Assembly (NCBI GenBank): GCA_024509875.1
Contig: JAMPIV010012273.1
Location: 240,655 to 304,654, forward strand
Direction: 5' to 3'
Length of the DNA: 64,000 nt
Source of the DNA: Oreohelix idahoensis
Lineage: Eukaryota; Mollusca; Gastropoda; Stylommatophora; Oreohelicidae
Part shown: positions 19,404-30,306 of the stretch, in pieces
How positions within the stretch are numbered: position 1 is the stretch's first letter
Layout: each line of letters opens with the position of its first letter
Made by a program: the position numbers and the translations under genes
Notes under the pieces: model-generated
What the model saw: only the letters and a program-made list of their open reading frames with translations
Database searches by the model: none
What the model was told of the DNA's origin: nothing

Positions 19404-20574
19404 CGTTACACATTTTCACAACAAAGCAAGTGGTACCAAATCTCGCTACATCCTTGATAGAGGACCTCTTCTGTATTGAGTGGTTACGTTGAATTATACG
19501 AATTACTTGCTTTGGATGGACATATCCGTCTTACTGATTTTATTTGTTACTTGTGTTTTTGGTTTTTAATTTCTGAACAATGGAGTAGCCGGCATTCCCA
19601 GCTCTCCTGAGTCTCTTTCTGCGACATTGCCGGTTGGGATACAGTGTTACTATTCTTTAATTTCCTTTAGGGCTGAAGAATCATAGGCTTATGATACAGC
19701 GATCACATTAAAAAAAGAAAATCTTAGGCAGAGAGCAAAAAAGTTTGTTTTTGACTGGATCTCTACCCCTCTCGATCACGTTGTCACTTCTGTAATATAT
19801 ATTTTCGAAATGTCCGTGTTCTCTTTCCATCCTGTTCGTACGTTGTTGTCAACGTGTAAATTATTCAGGGACATATGTTTCCAGGCTACGTCCCTGGTGT
19901 GACATAAAGTTCTCACCTGTTTTGTGTTGCCAACTGTCGCTGACGTTCATGTGAACGGTTGGACCGACAAAATCAATTGTCCATCTTGTTTTGTCGTGTT
20001 GCCTGACTAGTTATGTGATATATTATGGACATTTGACAGTGTTGTTTAAAAAAAAAAAAAAACTTACATAACCGAGTTCTTGTATGTTCAGCTACGGGTG
20101 TCACTTTGGATCAATCAGCAAAGTTTATCATCTGATCGGTCGGTGTATCGGATATTGATCTTTTGTGTTTTATTAATACAGAACATTTACATCTCTTTTG
20201 TGTGCTTAGTGTGAAAGCATCTCTTTGTGTTGTTGGTTGCGTCGTCTGGCTCTGTACGATTGGAATGGATAACCATGAACTTTTGGGGGATTTTGTGTGT
20301 GTATACTTTTCCTTCCATACTTCCTTTCTTCTTTCATTTTATTTCTATTCTTTCCATGTTTGGGTAAACGTTTGTTCTTTGCTTTTCAACGTCCTTTGGA
20401 GCACAGGCCTTCAGTTTGTTGTCCCAGTTTGTTTTTGTAGTCTACCTCTGTTTATTTTACAGTTGGAAAACACTAGAACAACAACTGTATTTTAACAGGG
20501 AGAGAAGACAGGTGATGACGAAGAGGGAACAACAACAACAACAACAAAGCAAGCAACAACAGAAATGATAAACA
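19404..20574. other. No recognised feature
   Basis: No recognisable coding frame. The T-rich open frame at 20163-20495 looks like composition bias. Confidence 0.4.
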
Positions 20575-20650
20575 TCACAAGAGACACGACCTAGTTTTGA
20601 AACATGATTGGATCTGCCAGTTGGCATGGTACTTACGGAAGAAGAATTTT
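20575..20650 (+). mobile_element. LINE family gamma 3'-end fragment
   Basis: The sequence ACATGATTGGATCTGCCAGT, then TGGCATGGTACTTACGG and AAGAAGAA, parallels the 3' end of the LINE copy at 21300-21625. Only the terminal coding region and GAA-rich tail remain. Confidence 0.5.
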
Positions 20651-21299
20651 TCACAATGTGACCAATGGTGATACAATAATTTATACATGTTTGAGAGATA
20701 AGTTACGCTGATATTTCTATCCAGTCATGCTGGCTTTTGTTTTCTTGTAATAATTCAAATGAGCAGTAGAGCTAAATGTTTGTTACCTGTTATTTTGTCA
20801 AAAGTTTAAACCAAAAAAAATGTCTCTCTAGTGAAGTAGTGTTGACGAATTGTATTCAGCAGCTTTATTGTTTAATATTACCCACAGTATTCTCACAATA
20901 ACAAAATTCAATAATGGCGCAACAATAATGACAGAAATAAAAACAAGGGCAAAAACAGTAAAGTAATGGTCATCTCGAAGATGACGGTTCCAGAATAATC
21001 AATCAAAGTGAATTAAACGGTTTTGAAACACTTCAGTAGATTCAAATAAATAGGCATCTTTGTAACATCGGATGGGAGATTCATCTCAGAGGTCAAGAGT
21101 AGCTTAGCTCAGGCAAAAGCAGCATTACATTTAACGAAAATTATTGTTTGCTACAAATTTTTGTCAACGGAAGTAAGAAAGAACGTTCTTCATTGTCAAG
21201 CCAATCCTTACATACGAGAGTTAGTCATGGACAGTTGATAAACAAGCAGGATAACCCTGGAGCCTCCAGAGATGTTATTTTACAGAATTTTGTTATGGT

Positions 21300-21625
21300 T
21301 ACCATGAGAGGCTAAAAAGAGTAATGAGGATATCCCAAAACAAGCCAGACTTTGATATGAAGCTTATCACTCATAGCAGAATTATACAGCCATTTTTCTG
21401 TGGGTATGTTATGAGGAGGACATAGCTGGAATATACTGTACTGTGACAACAGGACAGATTGATGGAAAATCGATATAGAGGAATAAAGGGAGAAAATACT
21501 GGACTGTTTTTACAAGGTGTGGAAAGAAGTTAACATAATTGATAAGCAGCACTGGAGACGGGAAGCTGGTGTGAGACATGATTACACGCGCCAGCAGGCA
21601 TGGTAGCTGAAGAAGAAGAAGATCA
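21300..21625 (+). mobile_element. LINE family gamma 3' fragment (RTE-like C-terminus)
   Basis: With frame breaks, the translation reads FCGYVMRR, LEYT, TTGQIDGK and REKILD, then HWRREAG before a GAA-repeat tail. This matches the extreme C-terminus of RTE-like LINE ORF2, which normally has HVMRR...GKRSRGRQ...RE...LD. The fragment is heavily decayed and 5'-truncated. Confidence 0.6.
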
Positions 21626-22060
21626 CCCACCAGTTTTTAGCATTATTATAAAAGAGAAGTTTCAAGTCATTCTTGAACGTCAACACACTCTTTTGTCTGG
21701 TGTTTTCCTTTCTGTCTTAACGAGTCAGTGCCTGGTATTTACCCACATTTGTTTATTTATGTTACAGTCCAGCACAGCACGCCCCCCCTTTTTTTTTTCT
21801 CACAGGTTTGTGGCAGTATTAAACTACACACTTTTACTATCTGGATATCGTTACGATTTGAAGACTGAAGCAAACCTTTGTATCTAGCTTATTATGCGTC
21901 TTTGTGTAGCGTTTTTTTTATTTTTTATATTGGCATGTCCTATTTTAAAATTGATGCATCAGTTGAAGGTGAAATGTGATGTAGATTCCTTCGCCTGTTG
22001 TACCTATACGATCATCCGTCACTTGTAGATGGAAATATTGTGTTGTTTTATTTATTTATT

Positions 22061-22063
<3 letters not shown>
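21626..22063. other. No recognised feature
   Basis: No domain recognised. It ends at a long G run. Confidence 0.4.

Positions 22064-22106
<43 letters not shown>
22064..22106. repeat. 43-bp G homopolymer
   Basis: An uninterrupted run of G. The exact length may be an assembly estimate. Confidence 0.95.
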
Positions 22107-22107
<1 letters not shown>

Positions 22108-22425
22108 AAGGGGAAAAAGAAGGGAGAACTATTTCAATGCATCATGAGAATTTCTCGATCGTTGTTGAATCCCAGACCCTTCTTGTACCAACATTAACGA
22201 TCGCAAGTTGAGAATGCATCATCTCACAAGACATCGTTTAAAGTATATTTACCTCCCTTAAGATCATACGAGGGGCCTGCCTGTGCCTGGGGCTCTTTGT
22301 TTTTATTTTTTTTACTTTAAGATAATAGGGGTAGTTAAACGGGATTATGTCCTTTCTGCCCGTGTTACAATTAACGTGACATTTTTCGTCACATTCAGAG
22401 ACGCATAATCTGGGATAAACATATA

Positions 22426-23342
22426 CAAGGGGATTGACATAAGTCTTGGGCCTGACCATGAAGGACATGTCACAGAGAGCTGAAATTTTGTATAGTGTTT
22501 ATTCCTTTTCAGCATAGCCACCGTCTGAATTGACACACTTCTGCCATCTCTGCTTGACCTTGAAAAGACCTTGGGAGTAGAACACCCTATTTTTCAAACT
22601 AAACCAGTCATAACTGTCAAAATGATTTCCTTTTAGCTGTTTTTTAAGATTTGGGAATAGAAAAAAGTCTGATGGAGCCAAATCTGGAGAATATGGTGGG
22701 TGTGGAAGAATTTCAATATTCAAATCGTTGGCTGCTAGCTGCACAAGCCGTGCTTTGTGAGAGGGCGCGTTGTCTTGAAGCAAAGGAAGATTTTGAGTGC
22801 GTTATCCCTCGTTTCCTGGTCACAAACTATCTTAGTTTTGTGAGAAGATCTGCATAGTACTGTCCATTAACTGTGTTGCCACTAGGCAGATAATCTTTCA
22901 ACAGGACACCTTTGCCGTCCCAAAAAACAGTCAGCATCACTTTTCCTGCAGATTTCTGCGCCCTCGGCTTGACAGGTGTTGGGGAGCCCGGGGTTTTCCA
23001 TTGCATGCTGGCAATTTTGGATTCGGGGTCATAATGGTGTACCCAAGTCTCATCTACTGTCCTCATGGTCTCCAAAAAATGTAGGTGTTTTTCCCTGAAA
23101 CATCAGAAATTTTATCACAGCTCTGGCCTCCTTCTTTTCCATTGTTTTGTCAAATCTTTGGAGCAGCAGATCTGGCCAATAGGGTACATTACGCCGTGCA
23201 CCGTAGCGGGAAAACCCACTGAAGAAACAAACGCGTACTTTACACATTCAGTGCAAATATGATGAACTTTAAATGTGCCAAGTTTCATTTTCCTCCTGTG
23301 ACTCCTTCATGGTCAGGCCCAAGACTTATGTCAATCCCCTTG
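22426..23342 (-). mobile_element. Mariner-like element, copy 1 (917 bp, deleted)
   Basis: Bounded by TA (22424-22425 and 23343-23344) and terminal inverted repeats starting CAAGGGGATTGACATAAGTC. Intact mariners are about 1.3 kb, so this one has an internal deletion. On the minus strand it keeps the transposase catalytic domain but lacks the second DNA-binding helix-turn-helix. Copy 2, at 59389-60326, has the opposite deletion. Confidence 0.95.
22499..23247 (-). pseudogene. Mariner transposase, catalytic part retained
   Basis: Three overlapping or adjacent frames on the minus strand. The N-terminal piece (23247-23050) has KKEARAVIKFLMFQGKTPT and then jumps. The middle piece (23075-22827) has the first catalytic Asp in VDETWVHHYDPESK. 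The C-terminal piece (22783-22499) has LLQDNAPSHKA and YSPDLAPSDFFLF. The spacing between the second and third Asp is 34 residues, the mariner D34D signature. The segment that should encode the second helix-turn-helix is missing between the first two pieces, and the frame is broken between pieces. The product would have cut and joined the TIRs. Confidence 0.9.
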
Positions 23343-23344
23343 TA

Positions 23345-23759
23345 GTTGCATACAGTTGCCAGACCTTCAGACACATTGAAGCAGATATGTGTTATTTTCA
23401 GTGACGCCATATACTGTCGCTAAACCTAACTACCAGTAATTACATGAGTAACGTACACACGACTCACTTTCTTGCGTACTGTGTATACTGTTTTCTGGCA
23501 TTCAAACTCCTGACGGCTCGAGGGTCGTGTCAGTAGATGAGAGACAGGTAGTTACAGTAGTAGTTTTAGAAAAAAAGGGTGATTAAATTAAAAGAATACG
23601 TGCATGGGCACACGCGCCCCTCCTTCCTCCATTTAAAAAAAAAGTAAATCGTAAACGATCAGAGGTCTGTATAGCCGGTGTTTACATTCGAGCGTTTTGT
23701 TCTTCTTAATAGAGGTATATCATCATCATTTTCCTGTGCGCTGCTTACAGAGTATGGAG
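23345..23759. other. No recognised feature
   Basis: Unique-looking sequence between the mariner and the family C repeat. Confidence 0.4.
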
Positions 23760-23945
23760 CTACCACTGTTTCTGGTGCCCTTGCAGGAAGCCTGTACCAC
23801 GTGCTCATACAGCGGTGGTTTCAGTGGTATGTTCTTTTATATGATGAGGTTGCCAGCCCCTCATAGTATTCGCCTTGTACGACATGCATGAGGGCGCAGT
23901 AGTCCTATTATATCTTTGTGTTTTCAGGGACCCCCCGGGGACAAC
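23760..23945 (+). repeat. Family C interspersed repeat, copy 2 (target of Element 2)
   Basis: Matches copy 1 at 13540-13720 through ATGATGAGGTTGCCAGCC, TACGACATGC and the following CAGTAGTCCT. Element 2 inserted just beyond it. Confidence 0.55.
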
Positions 23946-23950
23946 ATGGG
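23946..23950. other. Target-site duplication of Element 2 (left)
   Basis: ATGGG, repeated exactly at 35109-35113. Confidence 0.93.
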
Positions 23951-26934
23951 TGTAAAGGGCAATTTTTACTATCTTGCAATATAATACATTTATATTCTTA
24001 TTATGTTCGCAAATATTTTGTAAGCAAAGTATTTCCTTTTTAAGTGCTTAAGGAGAAGTCATTTTTGGGTTGCTTCCCTTGAAAATAGTTCTGTCATCTT
24101 CGATCGGACTCCGCAGACGACTCTAGGCCTACTGCGATTTATTCTGTGGCTGGGTAGGAATAGATTGTTCTTGCTTCAGTATATCTGTGGCCTGAATTTA
24201 TACGTAGTGTTTGTATGAGTAGGACGAGTCTGTCTTATATATGGATATCTTTGCATTTCTAAGTCGAACTAATTTGGTTGTCGCTAGAAAAGGTCAAAGG
24301 CTATGCAGCGGAAGTATCGCTAGCAAAGGGTGTGATCCATGGCTGTCATCCTGTGAGGATGCCGAGTTTTGTTGTAGCAGGCTTTTTTGCCGAAATAGTG
24401 ATCTATATATGGATGGGGAAAAGTGATAATCATTTAGACATGTTGTATGTACTTTACCCCAGTGTTTATTCTCTTTTGCCAAGGAATGGCAAAGTTATAT
24501 TTCGCATAAAAAGGTAAAACCACAATTTATTATGAACTTGGGCTTCGCCATCGTTGTTGATAAGCAGATGCACAGTGGTACTTTTAAAAAAAGAATATCC
24601 ATTCAAAGGAAGAAGACATTCCTATGTATCAGCACTGGATTGTATGATATTATTCAATTACCTCTATGAGAGAACCTATGAAGAAATGAGGACATTTAAT
24701 GAATGACTAATTTTGGTCTATATTCTATAGTGAGTGAAGCTCACGAGAGAGAGAACAGCCATGTTGAAATTCATATATACTTTGTATTTATCGAGTGAGA
24801 AAAAGGGATGCCTGTACTATCGCTCGATGAACCAAGAGATCACTGCTACATGTGAGAACCCATGTCTGGGATTCCTATATTATGATATATATATATATTG
24901 AACTTTACGTGAAGGAATATTCGCTAGACGAGGTTAGGTCTAGGAGCCTTCCTATGTATTGGTTATGGTCTGACGTGCCCAGTCAGTAAAGCCAGATGAT
25001 TTACATGATGGAACGCTGAATGCTTATTTACGAATGCTCCATTATGATATTTGCCAAGCATGAATGCTAACTTAAGATGATATTCCTGTGATCAACATTA
25101 TGCTGTCTATGTCGACATTTGTTCCTGTAACCATACACGTACTGTCCAAGTGTGCGTCCCATTAAATGTTATAAAAAGACCACCGTAGTTCCAGTACTTC
25201 TTGAATTCGAACAGTGTGAGTATGAGTGATGTACTACCAACTGTCAACTCTATCGAATCATTCTACCATTCGCGTACTGACATTCAGATACACTGTTAGC
25301 ACATTGTTATACGTAATGTACATTTTTGATTTTGTCGGATTTTTCTCATGTAAAATCATTCCAGGACTGAATGACCTGTATGACCAAAACTTTCTGTGGT
25401 CAAATGACATTGACAATCGAGTTTATGAATACTACAATTTTTTAAAAACCTTCTCTATGTATGAGACACGTTCGGTCTATAATTTCTTGAACGAAGCGTG
25501 ACAACATCTCCTTATTTGGTAGTACCAGTCAACTATGGTAGATGTCTGAAACCTTTCTTAACGCTTCTTTTCATGACCATAAAAGGTAGGAAACTGTGTG
25601 TAAGACTTTTATCTCGAATGTTCTTAGAATCGTCTTATTGTGAACGGCAACTCAGAGATTGTCGTTCTGCGCATGTCAAAAGCTGGGAGTTCGTTCTGTG
25701 TGTTCCGTCCAGTTCGGGCCGTTTCGAAATGGTTTAAGAGGCGAGCAGACGCAACTGCGTCTTGTGATTTTCTGAGGGAAATACAGTGTCGTTGTGAGTT
25801 AGTTAGCTAACTAGACTATTTCCCAGTATTATTCACGCCTGCCTGAAGGCATATGTTCATGGTTGATTTTCCGAAATAAGGTAATTCCTCTTGTATCGAA
25901 CTTTATGCTATCATCTAGAGGTTCGTCATTTTGTCGCCTATTTGCTCGCCTGTGTGATTCAAAATGGAGAGGTACTTTGACTAGGATTAAGTCACCGGTA
26001 TCTGTATACCTGAACTAGTTAAATATATATGGGTCGCTCTAGGCCAACAAGACTATTGTCTGTGTTCCAGGATTCGTTATATCAGAGATCACGTCCAAGT
26101 CAGATGGTTAGACTTAGGAACATTATAAAGGTCGAGCTGACCTGTAGCCCATGTATGCTATTCACGTGCAGACAGTGAACGGACTTATTGTATACAACTG
26201 ATCTGCTAGCATCAGAATGGGAGCATTTATTATTGTTTATGAACATTGAAGATCTGTGGCTGACACTGTTGCAGAAGTTAATAAATTATTATTATTTATA
26301 CAGCTTCACGAACTAGAACTCTATGATTTATGAATTTCTGAATCTATTGAACTGTGATGTCTTATGACGCATATATACAACAGCTGTCATTGCTGACTAC
26401 AGAAATTGTTTTCAATGTGCCATATCATCTTGCTGAACTCGTTAACTATGTTGATGTCATAAGTATCATGACTGTTTTGTGGCGTGCAATAAATGGAAGA
26501 AACTTATACAACGAAGTTACCCTTTCTATGACTCTACACGTCATGCTGCCTGTGTGATAACCCTGTGAACTGTTCCACTACCACATACACAGCAACATCC
26601 TAAATCAGAGAAGACACCTACATCTTGCACTTTAATACCAGGTGTCGATAAGGGTGGCAAGTTACCACTTCAGCGCAAATCCACCCTTATCATACACACT
26701 CATTGTTTACACTCACATTCTTGTCGGAGCCTCATCACGTTCCAGGACAAGATGACCTGTATGACCAAAACTGTGCTGGGTTTGATGAGTTGACAATCGT
26801 TACACTTTACTACACCAGTCCCAACATCTACATTTATCCACTGGTGGACATTCACATCATTTAGCAAATAAAGCATGATTCAACAACTAGTAGCCAGTAT
26901 GAGTTAACAACTACACAAAGAAAGAGTTTTAACA
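23951..26934 (+). repeat. Element 2 5' LTR (2984 bp)
   Basis: Starts TGTAAAGGGC and ends TTTTAACA. The first 1.34 kb and last 0.24 kb match the 3' LTR. The intervening 1.4 kb (about 25293-26693) is absent from the 3' LTR. It is bounded by two diverged copies of one segment (25330-25425 and 26720-26810) sharing ATGACCTGTATGACCAAAAC. A hairpin, GATAAGGGTGG/CCACCCTTATC, lies at 26647-26691. Confidence 0.92.
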
Positions 26935-26936
26935 AC

Positions 26937-26954
26937 TGGTGTGCCAGCTTCCTG
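26937..26954 (+). promoter_or_regulatory. Element 2 putative primer-binding site
   Basis: TGGTGTGCCAGCTTCCTG begins 2 nt after the LTR end and starts with TGG, the complement of a tRNA CCA end. I do not recognise the tRNA. Confidence 0.6.
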
Positions 26955-28221
26955 GGTCAACCTGCACAGTGACCATATTGAGAAGTAAACTACTGAGACC
27001 AGACGTTCCTTGGGGTCTGTTACGACACACAAATACATCAGCAGTACAACTCTACAGTGATGTCAGCGTGACCTGTCCTGTCGAGAGTATGCAGTAACTA
27101 GGTCAGGGTTTGTTGACATTTGGTTCATTGGACATTTGCCATACAACTGACAGTGTTACACAGCAAGCTTGGTTGAAACATAGAACATTACACATCAGGA
27201 CTGGAGAATATTTGACAGTGTTTGCGAAAGAAAATGTTATTTGACTGAGAAGTCCTACATTGATTGTTATCATTCAAATCAACGATGGAGCTTCTATTTC
27301 TGTGTTGAATTTAAAATAATTAGACCAGAAGTATTTGTTTAATAAAGTACCACAGTACTGTACTATTAGGCAGTGTAACTGAGCCTTCATTCCTACACAT
27401 TCTTTCTGCAACACTCTATTTACATCATATTGCCATACTATTTATGCATTTATGTATTTATGTTTAACTATTTATATGTGATATTTGTTTGTATCCAGCG
27501 GGTTGTTGTTTCGGTTGGGCGGTGTCACACAGCAGAGTATCCCACGTAATAGAGGGTCTGATGTGTGCGTTTCTATAGGTGCAATTTTCTTCATTGAAAA
27601 TTTGCTGCGACAGCTGTTGCTATTAGTGTTAGCTGTGAAGTCTGTACTCATTGTTGTTTTTGTAATATTCCTCTGTTCTTTAGTTTGTTTTGATTTGTTT
27701 GTAATTTGTTGGTCTACCCTATTCTATCTTTCAGTTCTATTCTCAATTTATATTTATATACTGTGGCGTTATTTGTATTTGTTATCCTCTTGCGGTTTAT
27801 CTTTTATTATTGTTTTTCCAATTTTATTTATTTCATTTCCGCAAATGTTTTCATGTTTTTCTGTATAACTGTTTTGTTTTGTGCCTGATCGACATACACT
27901 ATTTAAAATATAGTTGATCATATAAATTGATGTACAAGAATCAACTGATAGTTAATTGCTATTACTAAAGGTACACAGTTGATGATATAAAACACTATTT
28001 CTGGTGCACTGCACTTATATTATAGAGTGAACCAGCAACTTATAGCTGTTATTATATAAGGATTTATACAAGACCTTTGTAAGGCTTGTTTCCCACAGTG
28101 ATTGGGATAGTTAAGTAGTACTATTTTTCACAGGTTTACAAAGTTATCATACAAAGTCTTTGATTAAGACTAAGAAAGTAAATTTATTTACTTTTGCAAA
28201 TTACTGATCTTATTAGACAAG
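26955..28221 (+). other. Element 2 long leader
   Basis: 1.27 kb between the primer-binding site and gag. It contains a T-rich stretch with a 127-codon hydrophobic open frame (27485-27868) that I think is due to composition. It may hold packaging or translation signals. None is recognisable. Confidence 0.5.
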
Positions 28222-29609
28222 ATGTCTACCTTGGATTATTTTATCACACAAGGCAGGGCTCTTGATAAGACTGGTCAGCAGTTAGAAGAATGGGCAGTTG
28301 CTCAATATGACAAAGCATTGGCTGCTGAAGAAAGAAAAGCATTGATTGAAGAAAAGAAATTAGAAGCTGAGGAAAGAAAATTACAAAGAGAGGATGAACA
28401 AAAGAAATTGCAGATACAGACTGATGAAAAAAGATTCCAGATGGAAATGGAAAAAGAGAAAAGAAAAGATGAAGCTGCTGCTGAAGAGAAAAAATTACAG
28501 GCTGCTGAAGAAGAGAGAAAATTACAAGCTGAAGCTCAAGAAAAAAAAAGCAATAAGAGAACATGAACACCAAAAAGAACTTTTAGCATTTGAGTTAGAA
28601 AAGTTAAAGTTAACAAACATAAGTAATGTTAATCAAGCATCTAGTGGTAATGGTAAACCCTTTACTTACAAGGTCAAGGTACCAGCGTTCAACCCTTCCA
28701 GTGATGACATAACATTCTGGCTAAACAGATTTGAACGCTCGTGTCGAGCACATAATGTGGACAAATCACAATATGCTAACCAGTTATCAGAAAAATCTGA
28801 AAGGTGATTCTCTGACTAGTTTAAGTTTGGTTGAAGAGGCTGACAAAGATAACTATGATGTTATTAGGGCAGCCTTGTTAAAGAAGTATCAGTTGTCTGA
28901 AGAGGGTTATCGGAAGTTGTTTAAGACAATGGTGCCTGAGGCAGGTGTAGAATTCTCAGAATTCATTGCAAGAACACGTCTTACATTTGATCGTTGGATT
29001 GAGCTATCCAAAACAGAAAAGACTTATGAAGCCCTTATGGACTTGATACTCAGAGACAAGATTATGTCAAGTATAAATAAACCTTTCCTCGAATTCTTAC
29101 ATGAGCGTAAACCTAAGTCTCTAAAAGAAATGGAACAGTATTGTACCCAATACGTCACTGCACATCCGGACGTAGCCATTAGCAACAGTAAGGTTAAAGA
29201 AGGTATGCCAGTTGCTTCTGCAACACCATACAACCCTAATCACTCTCACAAATTCCAAGGACCTCAAAATAGGTTTAATAAAAAAGGTAACTATTACAGT
29301 TATCAGAACCAAGGTAACCAATCATTTCAGGGTTCTTCTTCGAATACCTGGAGAAGAGCTGACAGCCCTCGATTCAGGGGTGGTCATAATTACAGGAACT
29401 TTCGCAAAGGAAGTCATTCTAGAAACTATCCAAGTTTTCCTTCATGGAGACAACAGGATCATAATTACCGAGATACTCATTATAATGAATATGATGATAG
29501 TAACCAAAGGAGCTATGATTCAAACCCGAGTAGAGGTTATAATAGTGGAAACAATGATAAGTACAGAGGCAATAATAACAGAGGTAGAGCACAATTCAAA
29601 AAAACATAA
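28222..29609 (+). pseudogene. gag: Element 2 Gag, two internal frame changes
   Basis: Begins MSTLDYFITQGRALDKTG. A charged coiled coil (E-E-K-K-L/Q-A-E-A type) fills the first 120 residues. The frame changes at a 9-A run (28541-28549) and again near 28796. After that a helical capsid region has YDVIRAALLKKYQLSEEGYRKLF and FIARTRLTFDRWIELS, resembling the SCAN domain as in Element 1. The C-terminus is a basic region rich in Asn, Gly, Tyr, Arg and Ser. It has no CCHC knuckle, so RNA binding may rely on this tail. The stop at 29609 is followed by the protease frame. Both changes equal one extra base. They may be mutations or assembly errors. Confidence 0.85.
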
Positions 29610-30306
29610 AGCTCATTACCAGGCGAACTCTGCACAGCAAGAGTCCCACGAAGCCTATAAACAAAATAAAGATAATGATGACTCTAATAATATGGCATGT
29701 GCCGCTTTTGATTTTGGGAGAGCATCTCAGTGCCCCCAATGCAAAACATTATTTGAGCCAACCACAGTGTCTACTTTAAGCTGTGGCCATCCTCTTCCCG
29801 CTCTTCCTGCGTCAATCGCGCATGATGGGAGAGGTTCTCTTGTCTTACACAAAGGTTTAGTAAATGACAATCCAGTCTCAGTACTTTTTGATTCTGGATG
29901 CACAACTATTGGGGTTAGGCAGTCACTCATAGATCCTTCTCATTCTACAGGCAAAGTAGTCAAATGCGTAACATTTGGCGGCACCATAGAGAAATACTCT
30001 ACCGCTATCATTAGGATTGCTACTCCTTTCTTCACAGGAGATGTACACGCATGTCTTTTGCCGGATCCGATCGCTGATCTTATCATCGGTCGCATTCACG
30101 GAGTCAAAGAATGCACTCCGGAGCAAATTTCCGTTTGGGAAAATCAAAATATGCAATCTGCTAATGCAGTAGTCACTAGAGCTCAAGCTCTCAATATGCC
30201 TGAAACTTCATCTGTTGAAGATAATGAAGTGCATAACCAAGATGATCCCTTGGTAATTTCTCGTGACTCGTTTTATAAAACAACAAGAAGAAGATCCGAC
30301 TCTTAA
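29610..30306 (+). CDS. Element 2 aspartic protease domain
   Basis: The frame opens in the shadow of gag and becomes meaningful from about 29610. It carries CPQCKTLFEPT and LSCGHPLP upstream of the retropepsin core. The catalytic motif is VSVLFDSGCTTIGV, with DSG in place of the commoner DTG. The flap and end motif is LPDPIADLIIGR. The enzyme cleaves the polyprotein during particle maturation. The frame is one base off from gag at a 7-A run (29598-29604) and one base off from pol at TTTT (30271-30274). It probably belongs to one long polyprotein or is reached by frameshifting. Element 1 has no visible counterpart. Confidence 0.82.

Noticed and set aside
24241..24517. Frames repeated at 33818-34093 as a gene duplication
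   Set aside because: They lie within the two LTRs of Element 2, and a one-base difference in a T run changes the frame.
27485..27868. Envelope-like gene of Element 2
   Set aside because: It is before gag rather than after pol, has no signal peptide plus cleavage architecture, and is explained by T-rich composition.
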